A stretch of 64,000 bases of DNA from Pedobacter riviphilus (GTDB lineage Bacteria > Bacteroidota > Bacteroidia > Sphingobacteriales > Sphingobacteriaceae). A program made the position numbers and the translations under genes. The notes under the pieces are model-generated. The model saw only the letters and a list, made by a program, of their open reading frames with translations. It did not search any database and was not told the DNA's origin. The DNA lies in contig NZ_CP061171.1 of the NCBI RefSeq assembly GCF_014692875.1, forward strand, positions 4,464,001-4,528,000. Reading direction: 5' to 3'. This document shows positions 11,003-20,129 of this stretch, piece by piece; positions within the stretch are counted from its first letter, which is position 1; the number at the start of each line of letters is the position of its first letter.

Positions 11003-11587
11003 CTATAAAGTTTTCAAAGCTTGTTTAATTAAATGCTCTACCGAAAGGTTTCCCTCTGTCACTTTTAAAATCTGGTCTATAGTTTTTTCGGCGGTTTGTT
11101 TGGCGAATCCGAGCATTACCAATGCTGATAACGCTTCATCTTTAACAGTATTGTGTTGAGGCATAGAAATTAATGAATCTGCCCCTTCTTTTTTTAATTT
11201 ATCCTGTAGTTCTAAAACCAGGCGTTGTGCGGTTTTTGCACCCAAACCCTTAATCCGTTGAATGAGCGGCAAATCTGCCTTAACAATTGCAGTTTGAATC
11301 TCAATAGGAGTAATGGACGATAAAATCATCCTGCCTGTATTCGGTCCGATACCCGATACCGAAATTAAATGTAAAAATAAACGGCGTTCGCCTTCATCAG
11401 CGAAGCCGTATAATGTATGTGCATCTTCTTTTACATGCAGCCAGGTATATAATTTGCACCTTTCTGCATCGCCTAAAGCGCTGTATGTATTTAAAGAAAT
11501 GTTTATATGATAGCCTATACCTCCGGCTTCAACCACAACGTAAGCTGGGTTTTTGAATGTCAATCTACCATCAATATAGGCGTACAT
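11003..11587 (-). CDS. ruvA: Holliday junction branch migration protein RuvA
   Basis: A 194-residue protein, the standard RuvA length. RuvA binds four-way junctions as a tetramer and loads the RuvB motor. The N-terminal OB domain (MYAYIDGRLTFKNPAYVVVE) is followed by two helix-hairpin-helix motifs (LHLISVSGIGPNTGRMIL and RIKGLGAKTAQRLVLEL). The C-terminal RuvB-binding domain (DEALSALVMLGFAKQTAEK) is intact. It starts 6 bp after the maeB stop and ends 11 bp before the sprA signal peptide, so all three genes are probably one operon. Confidence 0.98.
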   Translation of the reverse strand: MYAYIDGRLTFKNPAYVVVEAGGIGYHINISLNTYSALGDAERCKLYTWLHVKEDAHTLYGFADEGERRLFLHLISVSGIGPNTGRMILSSITPIEIQTAIVKADLPLIQRIKGLGAKTAQRLVLELQDKLKKEGADSLISMPQHNTVKDEALSALVMLGFAKQTAEKTIDQILKVTEGNLSVEHLIKQALKTL

Positions 11588-11593
11588 GTAATT

Positions 11594-13915
11594 CTACTTT
11601 TTAGTTGTTTTCCCAAATATACCTTTTCGTTTTGATGTTGCAATTTCTTCTTTTGCTTGCACATCTACAACAGCAATGGTAACCATATTGACGATTTCGC
11701 GTACAGAACTGCCTAACTGAACAATATGAACAGGTTTATTTAGTCCTAACAGGATCGGACCAACTGCTTCGGCACCACCAAGCTCTTGTAACAATTTGTA
11801 TGCAATGTTTCCCGATTCCAGATTTGGGAACACTAAAGTGTTCGCTGGGGCATCAGCCAAAGTGCTAAATGGAAAATTATCTTGCAACAGTTCGTTGTTG
11901 ATGGCAAAGTTCCCCTGCATTTCTCCATCAACCACAATTTCTGGATGATTTTTATGAAGAAGCCTCACCGTTTCTCTTACCTTATTTGGGGTTACCCCAT
12001 CATTAGAACCAAAGTTTGAATACGATAATAAGGCAATGCGCGGTTTGATATTAAACTGTTTAACAGATTTATCGATCAACAGTGTGATATCTACCAACTC
12101 TTCTGCAGTTGGATCTACGTTTACTGTGGTATCGCCAAAGAAAACAGGGCCTTTTTTGGTCATCATCATGTACATACCTGCAACACGCTTAACGCCTGGC
12201 TCTACACCAATTACCTGTAGGGCAGGTTTAATGGTAGCGCCATAATTTTTGGTCAAGCCCGAAATCATGGCATCAGCCTCCCCAAATTCAACCATCGAAG
12301 CGCCATAATAGTTACGGTCTCTCAATAGCTTTGTAGCATCACGCATCGAAGAAACCCCCTTACGCTGGCGTTTTTTGAAAAGCGCTTCTGCATATTGCTG
12401 GGTTTTTTCAGGATTCTGCATCTGATCGATAATCTCTACACCCTCAAGCTCCAGCGCATGCTCATCAATAATGGCTTGTATCTTCTCTTTATTTCCCAAA
12501 AGAATAGGAATGGCAATATTCTCATCTTTTACAATCTGGGCAGCCTTTAAAATTTTATAATTATCAGCCTCTGCAAATACCACACGTTTAGGCTCCATTT
12601 TCGCTTTGGTAGTTACCGCCCTCATGATGGCATCATCCAAGCCCAAACGTTTTCTTAATTCTTCATTATAGGCATCCCAATCGGTAATGATTTTTCTGGC
12701 TACCCCACTTTCAATTGCAGCTTTTGCTACTGCAGTTGATACTTCGGTAATTAACCTAAAATCAACAGGTTTAGGGATGATATAATCCCGTCCAAATTTT
12801 AAGTTACGCGCATTGTAGGCTAGGTTAACTGCTTCGGGAACTGATTTTTTGGCCAGTTCGGCAATCGCCCTAACCGCAGCTATTTTCATGGCTTCGTTGA
12901 TACTGGTTGCCCGAACATCAAGCGCCCCACGGAAAATATATGGGAAACCCAGTACATTGTTCACCTGATTAGGATAATCAGAACGGCCCGTAGCCATGAT
13001 CAGATCTTTACGGGTTTTGATTGCCAGTTCATAGGCAATTTCAGGGTTTGGATTCGCCATTGCGAAAACAATTGGATTTTTGGCCATCCCCATTAACATA
13101 TCTGGAGAAATGACGTTTGCCGCTGAAAGTCCGATAAAAACATCAGCCCCTTTCATTGCTTCTCCAATATTGGAAATCCCTTTTCTGGTGGTTGCAAAGC
13201 TCATGCGGATATCATCCAGATCGGTACGGTGGATATCAATTAATCCATTGATATCGAACATCACCAAATTCTCTTTTTTAACCCCTAAGCTCAGGTACAT
13301 TTTAGAGCAGGAAACTGCAGCAGCACCTGCGCCGCTTACCACAACCTGGATTTTATCTATTTTCTTTTTTTGGATTTCGCAGGCATTCAATAATGCTGCA
13401 CCAGAAATAATGGCTGTTCCATGCTGATCATCGTGCATCACAGGGATATTCATCTCCTGTTTTAAACGGCGCTCAATCTCGAAACACTCAGGGGCCTTAA
13501 TATCTTCCAGATTGATCCCTCCGAAAGTTGGCTCCAGAGCTTTAACAATTTTTACAAAATCATCTACATTCTCGGTATCCAGCTCCAGATCGAATACATC
13601 GATGTCGGAGAATATTTTAAATAAAAGGCCTTTACCTTCCATTACCGGTTTACCCGCTTCGGGACCGATGTTGCCCAGTCCTAGAACGGCTGTTCCATTA
13701 CTGATTACTGCAACTAAATTACCTTTGGCGGTATATTTATAAACATCCTCTGTATTGTTTGCTATTTTTAAACAAGGCTCTGCAACTCCTGGAGAGTATG
13801 CCAGGGTTAAATCCCTTTGCGATGTTGTTGGTTTAGTAGGTACTACTTGTATCTTTCCGGGGCGGCCTTGCGAGTGGTAATCCAGCGCATCTTGCTTTCT
13901 ATTCGTATTACTCAT
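11594..13915 (-). CDS. maeB: NADP-dependent malic enzyme with C-terminal phosphotransacetylase-like domain
   Basis: It decarboxylates malate to pyruvate with NADP+. At 773 residues it matches the long MaeB type. The malic N-terminal domain (LAYSPGVAEPCL, GNIGPEAGKPVMEGKG, MHDDQHGTAI) comes first. Then come a Rossmann NAD(P)-binding domain (VVVSGAGAAAVSC) and, from about residue 430, a phosphotransacetylase-like domain (KRVVFAEADNYK, MISGLTKNY). In MaeB that last domain is regulatory, usually sensing acetyl-CoA, rather than catalytic. I start at MSNTNRKQDALDYH (13915). The frame extends 17 codons further, but a promoter box at 13939-13946 lies inside that extension. Confidence 0.96.
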   Translation of the reverse strand: MSNTNRKQDALDYHSQGRPGKIQVVPTKPTTSQRDLTLAYSPGVAEPCLKIANNTEDVYKYTAKGNLVAVISNGTAVLGLGNIGPEAGKPVMEGKGLLFKIFSDIDVFDLELDTENVDDFVKIVKALEPTFGGINLEDIKAPECFEIERRLKQEMNIPVMHDDQHGTAIISGAALLNACEIQKKKIDKIQVVVSGAGAAAVSCSKMYLSLGVKKENLVMFDINGLIDIHRTDLDDIRMSFATTRKGISNIGEAMKGADVFIGLSAANVISPDMLMGMAKNPIVFAMANPNPEIAYELAIKTRKDLIMATGRSDYPNQVNNVLGFPYIFRGALDVRATSINEAMKIAAVRAIAELAKKSVPEAVNLAYNARNLKFGRDYIIPKPVDFRLITEVSTAVAKAAIESGVARKIITDWDAYNEELRKRLGLDDAIMRAVTTKAKMEPKRVVFAEADNYKILKAAQIVKDENIAIPILLGNKEKIQAIIDEHALELEGVEIIDQMQNPEKTQQYAEALFKKRQRKGVSSMRDATKLLRDRNYYGASMVEFGEADAMISGLTKNYGATIKPALQVIGVEPGVKRVAGMYMMMTKKGPVFFGDTTVNVDPTAEELVDITLLIDKSVKQFNIKPRIALLSYSNFGSNDGVTPNKVRETVRLLHKNHPEIVVDGEMQGNFAINNELLQDNFPFSTLADAPANTLVFPNLESGNIAYKLLQELGGAEAVGPILLGLNKPVHIVQLGSSVREIVNMVTIAVVDVQAKEEIATSKRKGIFGKTTKK

Positions 13916-13938
13916 TAAGTAACTTATTAGTGACGGCG

Positions 13939-13969
13939 CAAAGGTACAATTCTTTTTATGAGGCATAAA
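13939..13969 (-). promoter_or_regulatory. Probable promoter of maeB-ruvA-sprA
   Basis: On the minus strand TACCTTTG (13939-13946) matches TAnnTTTG. TTTA (13966-13969), exactly 19 nt upstream, is a 3/4 match to the -33 TTTG. Transcription would start near 13932, about 17 nt before the chosen ATG, which rules out the longer open frame. Confidence 0.6.
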
Positions 13970-14185
13970 ATAAAAAGCCGTTCAAAAAAGTTAAATATAC
14001 CTTGGTCAATTTCAGCCCATAAGCATAATGAGTTGTATTTTCATACTGAAATTCAACTTATCATTATTGGTTTGAATAATTTTCAACTATGAAGATATTG
14101 AATTGCCTTGGCGACTTAGTATGGACTGACTTATGATTCAGAAATTAAAATTCAATACCTTTCTGGTACCCCTATTAAGAAGAAA

Positions 14186-15589
14186 CTATCCCTTGCTAAT
14201 CTTCAGCACCATTCCTGCCTGCAAACCTGCTTTTGATAAACGGTTGTCTCTTCTGATACTTTGAACGGTTGCACCGTCAAATTTCTCTGCAATTTCCGAA
14301 AGGGTATCGCCTGTTTTTACTTTGTAACTTAAAAACGATGATGGTGCTTTTAATGGCGTATGGGTTTTAGCATAGATCTTTAATCTTTGTCCGGGCACCA
14401 GGGTTTTGCTTTTTAGTCCGTTCCAAACCCTCAGATCCTGTACCTCCACACCGTATTTATCAGCCACCGCGGTCAGGTTCTGTCCGGCAGTAACCTTATG
14501 GTATACGATTGAGGATGTAGCTACACTTTTAGCTTTTTTCTTTCTTAAATCTCTTACATCATCAGTACTGGCAGCCACCACTTTCATGTTCACATCAACT
14601 TCCTGATTGTTTAACACATCGTAAATACCGGCGTAATCGATATCCCTTAACTTGGGCATCACTATACGCTTGGGTTCATCATCTGTACCGTTTACAATCT
14701 TTTTCTTATAAGATGGGTTTAGGGCCATTATGGCCTGTTCGTCAATATTAAGTGCTTTGGCCAGGGTAGCTAAGGATACAAAACGGGTAGTTTGAACGGT
14801 GTCGGTTTTCAGGAACATATTCGAAGCCTGTGCCGTAATCTGATGTTTGTGGGAATAGTTCATCACATAAACAGCAGCAATAAATGCAGGCACATAATTT
14901 CTGGTTTCTTTGGGCAAAAACTGTCTGATTACCCAAAAATCCCTCGATCCCGCTTTATCAATAGCCCGGTTCACATTTCCCTTTCCGCAGTTATAGGCTG
15001 CAATGGCCAACAGCCAATCGCCAAGCTCTTCAAAAGCATCTCTAAAATAAGCTGCCGCAGCATAACTGGCCTGGATCGGATCTTTGCGTTCATCCACAAA
15101 GTTATCCATCTTTAGTCCATAGGCCTTCCCTGTGCCGAACATAAACTGCCAGATACCTGTTGCACCTACTCTCGAGATAGCATGCGGATTCATCTGCGAT
15201 TCAACAATAGTTAAATATTTTATTTCCTGCGGAATGTTATAATCCTTTAAGGCCTTATCAAAAATGGGGAAGTAATAGCTCGATAAGCCGATCATTTTAC
15301 CGAACATATCTTTACGCTTGGCATAAATATCGATATACTGCTGAACGTATTCGTTGTATGGAAGGGGTACCGTTTTAGCGATAGAATCTAGCCTGAGCTT
15401 GTAGATAAAGTTCTGCCCCATACTCAATGGGTTCTCAGAAACAACCGGTACAGCAACGGTATCGGTATTGATAAAAATGTTGTTATGAATCTTCGGAAGA
15501 CTATCCAGTTTGAGTGTTTGTTGCGCGGAAGCGGAAGAAATGTATCCTAAGCAAGCACAAATTGAAGCAAAAAGTATTTTTTTAATCAT
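14186..15589 (-). CDS. Lytic transglycosylase with two LysM domains (MltD-like)
   Basis: A periplasmic murein hydrolase that cleaves the MurNAc-GlcNAc bond to 1,6-anhydro products. A signal peptide (cut near SSASAQ, residues 18-23) leads to an SLT domain at about residues 115-245. The catalytic Glu is Glu130 in KYLTIVESQMNP, followed by the GATGIWQFM and AYNCGKGNV motifs. Two LysM peptidoglycan-binding repeats close the protein (about 363-410, YHKVTAGQNLTAVADKYG; and 419-466, YKVKTGDTLSEIAEKF). The 467-residue length fits MltD. It is flanked by gaps of about 210-270 bp, so it is probably transcribed alone. Confidence 0.93.
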   Translation of the reverse strand: MIKKILFASICACLGYISSASAQQTLKLDSLPKIHNNIFINTDTVAVPVVSENPLSMGQNFIYKLRLDSIAKTVPLPYNEYVQQYIDIYAKRKDMFGKMIGLSSYYFPIFDKALKDYNIPQEIKYLTIVESQMNPHAISRVGATGIWQFMFGTGKAYGLKMDNFVDERKDPIQASYAAAAYFRDAFEELGDWLLAIAAYNCGKGNVNRAIDKAGSRDFWVIRQFLPKETRNYVPAFIAAVYVMNYSHKHQITAQASNMFLKTDTVQTTRFVSLATLAKALNIDEQAIMALNPSYKKKIVNGTDDEPKRIVMPKLRDIDYAGIYDVLNNQEVDVNMKVVAASTDDVRDLRKKKAKSVATSSIVYHKVTAGQNLTAVADKYGVEVQDLRVWNGLKSKTLVPGQRLKIYAKTHTPLKAPSSFLSYKVKTGDTLSEIAEKFDGATVQSIRRDNRLSKAGLQAGMVLKISKG

Positions 15590-15770
15590 GGGCTATTGGT
15601 TCAAATTTTCATTAACCGTGGTTGATGCACGCATAAACCTTTATACAGATTCCTTTTTCTTTCCATAACAAGGAACAAGAGTAAGAACCTGCGAACCTCC
15701 CGGACTACACCTGGGAAACAGTTAATAAAATGCCATTGCTATACTTAACTATGATGCTTTTTTGCATTAA

Positions 15771-15794
15771 ATTGCTTCGTACCCCGCAATGACG
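15771..15794. repeat. Short palindromic interspersed repeat (REP-like)
   Basis: The plus strand reads ATTGC, TTCGTACCCC, GCAAT, GACG, so ATTGC and GCAAT can form a short stem. I recall closely similar sequences (minus-strand form CGTCATTGCG...GAAGCAAT) scattered through intergenic DNA of many bacteria. It lies 6 bp after the gatA stop and might also affect the transcript end. The identification is from memory; only the inverted repeat is seen directly. Confidence 0.45.
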
Positions 15795-15800
15795 ATAAAA

Positions 15801-17219
15801 CTATGATAAAAATGCCTGAGAAAAAGCCAAAAGCTTATCTTCCTCAAAATGTTTGGCTGTAAATTGTATACTTAACGGTAATCCTGCTGCATTATTGCCT
15901 ATTGGCAAAGCAATAGCCGGATTTCCGCTTAAAGAAGGCAACACGGTAAAAATATCGGCCATATACATCACAATTGCATCCTGCACGTTATCGCCGATTT
16001 TGAAGGCAGCTGTAGGCGCTACAGGCGATAAAACAAAATCATATTCTTCTAAAAGCTGATCCATTTTTTCACGGATTAAGCGACGAACCTGCTGCGCTTT
16101 TTGATAATAAGCATCGTAATATCCGGCACTTAAAACAAAAGTACCCAAAAGGATACGGCGTTTCACCTCTTCGCCAAAACCTTCGGCGCGGGATAATTTA
16201 TAAAGTTCATTTAACGATTTTGCCTCCAGGTTACGATGTCCGTAATGAACGCCATCATAACGCGAAAGATTTGATGAAGCTTCGGCCGTTGTTAAGATAT
16301 AATAGGCCGGAACCAGATAATCTAACAGATCAAAAGAAACATACTCAACAGTATGCCCATCGGCCTTGAGCTGCTCGATTGATTTTAAAATAGCAGATTT
16401 GATTTCGGGATCGAGGGCTTCGCTCTGAATAGTTTCTTTTAATACCGCTATTTTGTGTTTTTTACGCTCACCTAAATGAGCAGGATAATTGGGCACTGCA
16501 ACAGGAGAAACCGTAGAATCATAGTCGTCTGCACCAGCCAAAACCTGTAAAAGCAAAGCAGCATCTTCCACCGAAGATGTAATGGGTCCAACCTGGTCGA
16601 AAGAGGAAGCATATGCAATAACACCATACCTTGAAATACGTCCATAGGTAGGCTTAAGCCCAATCTGGCCGCAAAATGCAGCTGGCTGTCTTACAGATCC
16701 ACCGGTATCTGTACCTAGTGCCGACAAACACATATCGGCCTGAACTGCTACAGCTGAGCCTCCCGAAGATCCGCCCGGAACAAGGTCGGGATTTGCGGCA
16801 TTTTTAGCAACCCCATAGTATGAAGTTTCATTAGAGCCGCCCATAGCAAACTCGTCACAGTTTAAACGGCCGATAATAACGGCATCTTCTTGTAACAAAC
16901 GTTGCACAACTGTAGAAGAATATGGAGATACGAAGCCTTCGAGCATTTTTGACGATGCAGTAACGATATGGCCTTCATAACAGATATTATCTTTAATACC
17001 AATTACCATACCTGCCAGTTTACCCGCAGTACCCGCTTCTATTTTTTGCTGTACCGCTTTCGCTTGAACTTCGGCCGATAAAAAAAACACCTCATTAAAT
17101 GCATTGAGGTGTTCATTATTTTCAATTTGCTTAAAATAATAAGCTAATAAATCGGGTAAAGTTAATTGCTTTTGCGAAATGAGTGTTTGAATCTCCTTAA
17201 GAGAGCTGTATTTCTTCAA
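15801..17219 (-). CDS. gatA: Asp-tRNA(Asn)/Glu-tRNA(Gln) amidotransferase subunit A
   Basis: GatA is the amidase of the GatCAB complex, which releases ammonia from glutamine to amidate mischarged Glu-tRNA(Gln) or Asp-tRNA(Asn). The Ser-cisSer-Lys triad is present: Lys76 (VIGIKDNI), Ser151 (PGGSSGGSA) and Ser175 (GTDTGGSVRQP). The spacing equals that of characterised GatA proteins. Length 472 is normal. The start is a TTG at 17217-17219: no in-frame ATG precedes it before an upstream stop, and the N-terminus (KKYSSLKEIQTLI) is family-like. It follows the tatA paralogues by 18 bp. gatB and gatC are not in the window. Confidence 0.97.
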   Translation of the reverse strand: MKKYSSLKEIQTLISQKQLTLPDLLAYYFKQIENNEHLNAFNEVFFLSAEVQAKAVQQKIEAGTAGKLAGMVIGIKDNICYEGHIVTASSKMLEGFVSPYSSTVVQRLLQEDAVIIGRLNCDEFAMGGSNETSYYGVAKNAANPDLVPGGSSGGSAVAVQADMCLSALGTDTGGSVRQPAAFCGQIGLKPTYGRISRYGVIAYASSFDQVGPITSSVEDAALLLQVLAGADDYDSTVSPVAVPNYPAHLGERKKHKIAVLKETIQSEALDPEIKSAILKSIEQLKADGHTVEYVSFDLLDYLVPAYYILTTAEASSNLSRYDGVHYGHRNLEAKSLNELYKLSRAEGFGEEVKRRILLGTFVLSAGYYDAYYQKAQQVRRLIREKMDQLLEEYDFVLSPVAPTAAFKIGDNVQDAIVMYMADIFTVLPSLSGNPAIALPIGNNAAGLPLSIQFTAKHFEEDKLLAFSQAFLS

Positions 17220-17237
17220 AACTAAAAATTATTGCAA

Positions 17238-17438
17238 TTAAACGGTTTTATCACGGTTAGATGGATCTACCTGATCGCCATCAACACCATCTTTACCATC
17301 TTTAAATTCTTTAACACCTTTACCTAAACCTCTCATCAGTTCAGGAATTTTTTTACCACCAAATAATAACAATACCACTACCGCAATAATGATAATTTCT
17401 GGTGTTCCAAGCATTGCTGCTATTGTTGTATTTAACAT
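17238..17438 (-). CDS. tatA: Sec-independent translocase TatA/E family protein, first copy
   Basis: A 66-residue TatA-type protein, the pore-forming subunit of twin-arginine export. It has one N-terminal transmembrane helix ([16 protein letters not shown]), the [16 protein letters not shown] hinge and amphipathic helix, and a short acidic tail. It lies 10 bp after a second, longer TatA-like gene and 18 bp before gatA. No tatC is in the window. Confidence 0.95.
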   Translation of the reverse strand: MLNTTIAAMLGTPEIIIIAVVVLLLFGGKKIPELMRGLGKGVKEFKDGKDGVDGDQVDPSNRDKTV

Positions 17439-17448
17439 AACTTTTTGT

Positions 17449-17811
17449 TTAAACTTTTTCTTTGTCAGTTATAATTTTTTCGTCAGCAGGCTTACTGGTT
17501 TCAGTATGTGCTGCACTTTCAGCTCCCTTTTCATCAACATGCGATTCTTCTGTTGGATGATGGCGCTGGCTATGGTTTACCGCTGTTTCTTCTGCTTCCT
17601 CTTTATCTAAATCCATTGCGTTAATATTCCTATGGATTTCACGCTTAACACCGTCAGAGGCATCTTTGAACTCTCTGATCCCCTTCCCTAGCCCTCTTGC
17701 AAGTTCGGGTAATTTTTTACCTCCGAACAACAATAGAACCACCACTAAAATGAGCACGATCTCCGATCCACCCATGTTTAAAAACTCTAATAACGTGCCT
17801 TGATACATCAC
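17449..17811 (-). CDS. Sec-independent translocase TatA/B-like protein, second copy
   Basis: A 120-residue paralogue of the following gene, with the same core: transmembrane helix [16 protein letters not shown], then [20 protein letters not shown]. Its tail is longer, charged, and rich in Glu and His. Some Bacteroidota keep two TatA-like proteins and no clear TatB; the longer tail could mean a TatB-like role, but the conserved [16 protein letters not shown] is of TatA type. The ATG at 17811 is used. Met13 (17775), just before the helix, is an alternative start. Confidence 0.88.
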   Translation of the reverse strand: MMYQGTLLEFLNMGGSEIVLILVVVLLLFGGKKLPELARGLGKGIREFKDASDGVKREIHRNINAMDLDKEEAEETAVNHSQRHHPTEESHVDEKGAESAAHTETSKPADEKIITDKEKV

Positions 17812-17855
17812 TAATATAATTTATACAAATATAGACATTTTAACTTGTCTTAAGT

Positions 17856-19151
17856 TTATTTACTAATCCAAGCTTCAGGATTTAAAGCCGCTTGTCCTCT
17901 TCTGATCTGAAACTTCAGAACAGCATCATCACCAGTATTTGCCACAACCCCAATGGTTTGTTTGGTATCAACATGATCATTTACACTTACACTTACAGAT
18001 CTTAAGTTCTGGTAAACTGTAAAGTATTCACCGTGATTGATTAAAACTACTGTTCTACCCATCATTACCTGAACAGCTGCAACTTTACCTGCAAATACCG
18101 CTCTAACCGCTGCCCCGTCTGTTGTGGTAATATCAACACCATCGTTGGTATAACTTGCCTGATCTATCTTGTGCATACCAAACCTTTCGGTTATTGTTCC
18201 TGTTGCTACCGGCCAAGGTAACCTTCCTCTGTTATTTTCAAAGCCTGCCGATAGTCTGGCGGCCTCTGGTGTAGCAGTAAGCAATTCTCCAGTCGATTTT
18301 GCTTTGGCAGTTGGTGCAGTAGGTGCGGTTGGTACAGGCTTATTTTCAGCCTTGGCCTTTGCTGCTGCAATCCTTGCCTCTTCAGCGGCTTTCCTTCTTG
18401 CCTCTTCGGCGGCCTTTCTTCTCGCTTCTTCAATAGCCCGCTGAATTGCGGCACTAATGGCCCTGTCTATCTGCGCCTGTTGCTTTTTACGGCTGGTAAT
18501 ATCCTGTTTAAACTGTTTTTCGTCCTTGCTCAGCTTGTTTAATTCTACTGATTGTTTACTTTTATCTTTACTTAAACGCTCACGCTCCCTTTCCTGCTCT
18601 TTCAACAGATCACTTTTTTCCCTCAACGTTTTATCCAGAACTTTAATCTTTCCGTTCAGGTCCTGCTGTGTATTTTCAATGTATCCAGCCTGTTTTTTAC
18701 GGTATTGACTAAACTGCTGTAAATACTTTATCCTTTTATATGCCTGGTTAAAGTCCTTCGCCGCAAAAATGAACATCATTTTGTCGTACGAATTTCTGTT
18801 GCGCTGGGCAAAGCGGATCATTCCGGCATACTCTTTTTTAAGATCGCCTAACTGACCTTGTAATGTATGTACGGTATTTGTGTTCTGAGAGATTTGGTTA
18901 TCCAGATTTTTTATTTCAGAGTTGATTGTACCAATTTTATCCTGGCGCAACCTAATCTGGGCATTTATGGTATTAATCTGCTGTATGGTAAGTTTTTTAC
19001 CGCTGGCAGTTTTATTCAAATTCTTTTGAAGCTGTTCGATTTCGCGTTGTATAGCTTCTTTTTTCCTTCTGAGCTGACTTTCAGTTTGTGCAACCGCCGA
19101 AAAGGTTAACACGCTTAAAAAAAGGATAAATAGGAGTTTTTGTAGCTTCAT
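17856..19151 (-). CDS. EnvC-like murein hydrolase activator (coiled coil plus degenerate LytM domain)
   Basis: A signal peptide (residues 1-21, ending AVAQ) is followed by long coiled coils (about 22-225) and an Ala/Glu/Arg stretch with repeated EEARRKA units (241-268). A LytM/M23 fold occupies about 310-430. The zinc site looks destroyed: HxGxD reads NDGVD (Asn336), YxHL reads YQNL (Asn382), and the usual LHFEIR reads LKFQIR (Lys413). E. coli EnvC is likewise inactive and activates amidases at the septum, so I infer an activator rather than an endopeptidase. A TACTTTTG box at 19157-19164 sits directly before the ATG. The last genes of the block (tatA, gatA) lie downstream. Confidence 0.88.
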   Translation of the reverse strand: MKLQKLLFILFLSVLTFSAVAQTESQLRRKKEAIQREIEQLQKNLNKTASGKKLTIQQINTINAQIRLRQDKIGTINSEIKNLDNQISQNTNTVHTLQGQLGDLKKEYAGMIRFAQRNRNSYDKMMFIFAAKDFNQAYKRIKYLQQFSQYRKKQAGYIENTQQDLNGKIKVLDKTLREKSDLLKEQERERERLSKDKSKQSVELNKLSKDEKQFKQDITSRKKQQAQIDRAISAAIQRAIEEARRKAAEEARRKAAEEARIAAAKAKAENKPVPTAPTAPTAKAKSTGELLTATPEAARLSAGFENNRGRLPWPVATGTITERFGMHKIDQASYTNDGVDITTTDGAAVRAVFAGKVAAVQVMMGRTVVLINHGEYFTVYQNLRSVSVSVNDHVDTKQTIGVVANTGDDAVLKFQIRRGQAALNPEAWISK

Positions 19152-19337
19152 TAAGCCAAAAGTATAAAAATTTTGCAGTAAAAAATATTAAAATCGAGAT
19201 GCTAAAGTCATAATTGCTTATTACAGAACTGTCTTCACTCAATCTTCATATACAGCCAAGATTGCCAAAGCCTCTGTACCAACCAGTATATACATTTGGC
19301 AAATCATTTATAGCATACAATAAGGAAGTTTTTAAGT

Positions 19338-20129
19338 TTACTTTACAACTGTAAATCTCTTTGGTACATTAAACGGAAAATCAACCGGAACATTGCCATC
19401 AATTTTTACAAATTGAAGGTCGATATTTATTTTTTTCGCTTTAGATAGCGTTTTGATCTGCAATGCACTTGGGAATAAAGATTCGTTTAATTTTTGATAA
19501 TCGGTATATGTAACTTTTAAAGCCTGACCATTTTTAGCGTCATTTAAATTAGTTTCCGATACTTTGAAAAGTGTATTAAAAAGCAGTTTGTAATCTAACT
19601 CCGATTTACTTCCAGAAACAACCCAAACGCCATTTTCCTGTTTAACATCAGATTCTGGTGTTAAAAATTCGCCCATGGCATTGCCTGTTAAAATAGCCTG
19701 TAGTGTATTAAAGTTAACTTGTTTGTTGGTGAAATTGTAAATATAATTAAACGGTTTTTTCAGGTATTCACTTTTCATCCGGTTCATAATCTTGATGCTA
19801 TCAGGCGTAATCAAAGCCCTTGCCACCTCTGCCATTCCACCTAAGGCTGTAACGCTTACCCAAATGGTTTCCTTGTCTTTCATTTTGAAATTCATGGTTA
19901 CATCGTTTGCATCGCCGGCAATATCTAAAGTTGCTTTTGCTTTTAGAGAAAGTGTATTAAATTTAAGTTGTTTGCTATTTAATAAGGTTAAGGCTTCTGC
20001 TTTCGAATTATCTGTTTTGGTTTCTGTTTTGGCAGGAGGGGCTACTACAATTTCTTTTTTAGGTTTACATGCTGAAACAAAAATTACAGCTCCTAACAGG
20101 AATGCGCTATTTAAAATACTTCTTTTCAT
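19338..20129 (-). CDS. DUF4292 outer membrane lipoprotein (LolA/LolB-like fold suspected)
   Basis: A 263-residue lipoprotein with lipobox IFVSAC (Cys21). The mature part is beta-rich: a segment near FNTLSLKAKATLDIAGDAND, a region about MKDKETIWVSVTALGGMAEVARALITPDSIKIMNR, and a C-terminal conserved IDLQFVKIDGNVPVDFPFNVPKRF. This matches DUF4292, which as I recall belongs to the lipoprotein-localisation (LolA/LolB) superfamily. It overlaps the end of the upstream TPR gene by 23 bp, so translation is probably coupled, and the EnvC-like gene follows. A LolB-like role as lipoprotein acceptor is a hypothesis from fold and anchoring only. Confidence 0.82.
   Translation of the reverse strand: MKRSILNSAFLLGAVIFVSACKPKKEIVVAPPAKTETKTDNSKAEALTLLNSKQLKFNTLSLKAKATLDIAGDANDVTMNFKMKDKETIWVSVTALGGMAEVARALITPDSIKIMNRMKSEYLKKPFNYIYNFTNKQVNFNTLQAILTGNAMGEFLTPESDVKQENGVWVVSGSKSELDYKLLFNTLFKVSETNLNDAKNGQALKVTYTDYQKLNESLFPSALQIKTLSKAKKINIDLQFVKIDGNVPVDFPFNVPKRFTVVK

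Noticed and set aside
18169..18708. Ala-, Arg- and Leu-rich plus- and minus-strand frames
   Set aside because: They are alternate readings of the Ala/Glu/Arg repeats in the EnvC-like gene.
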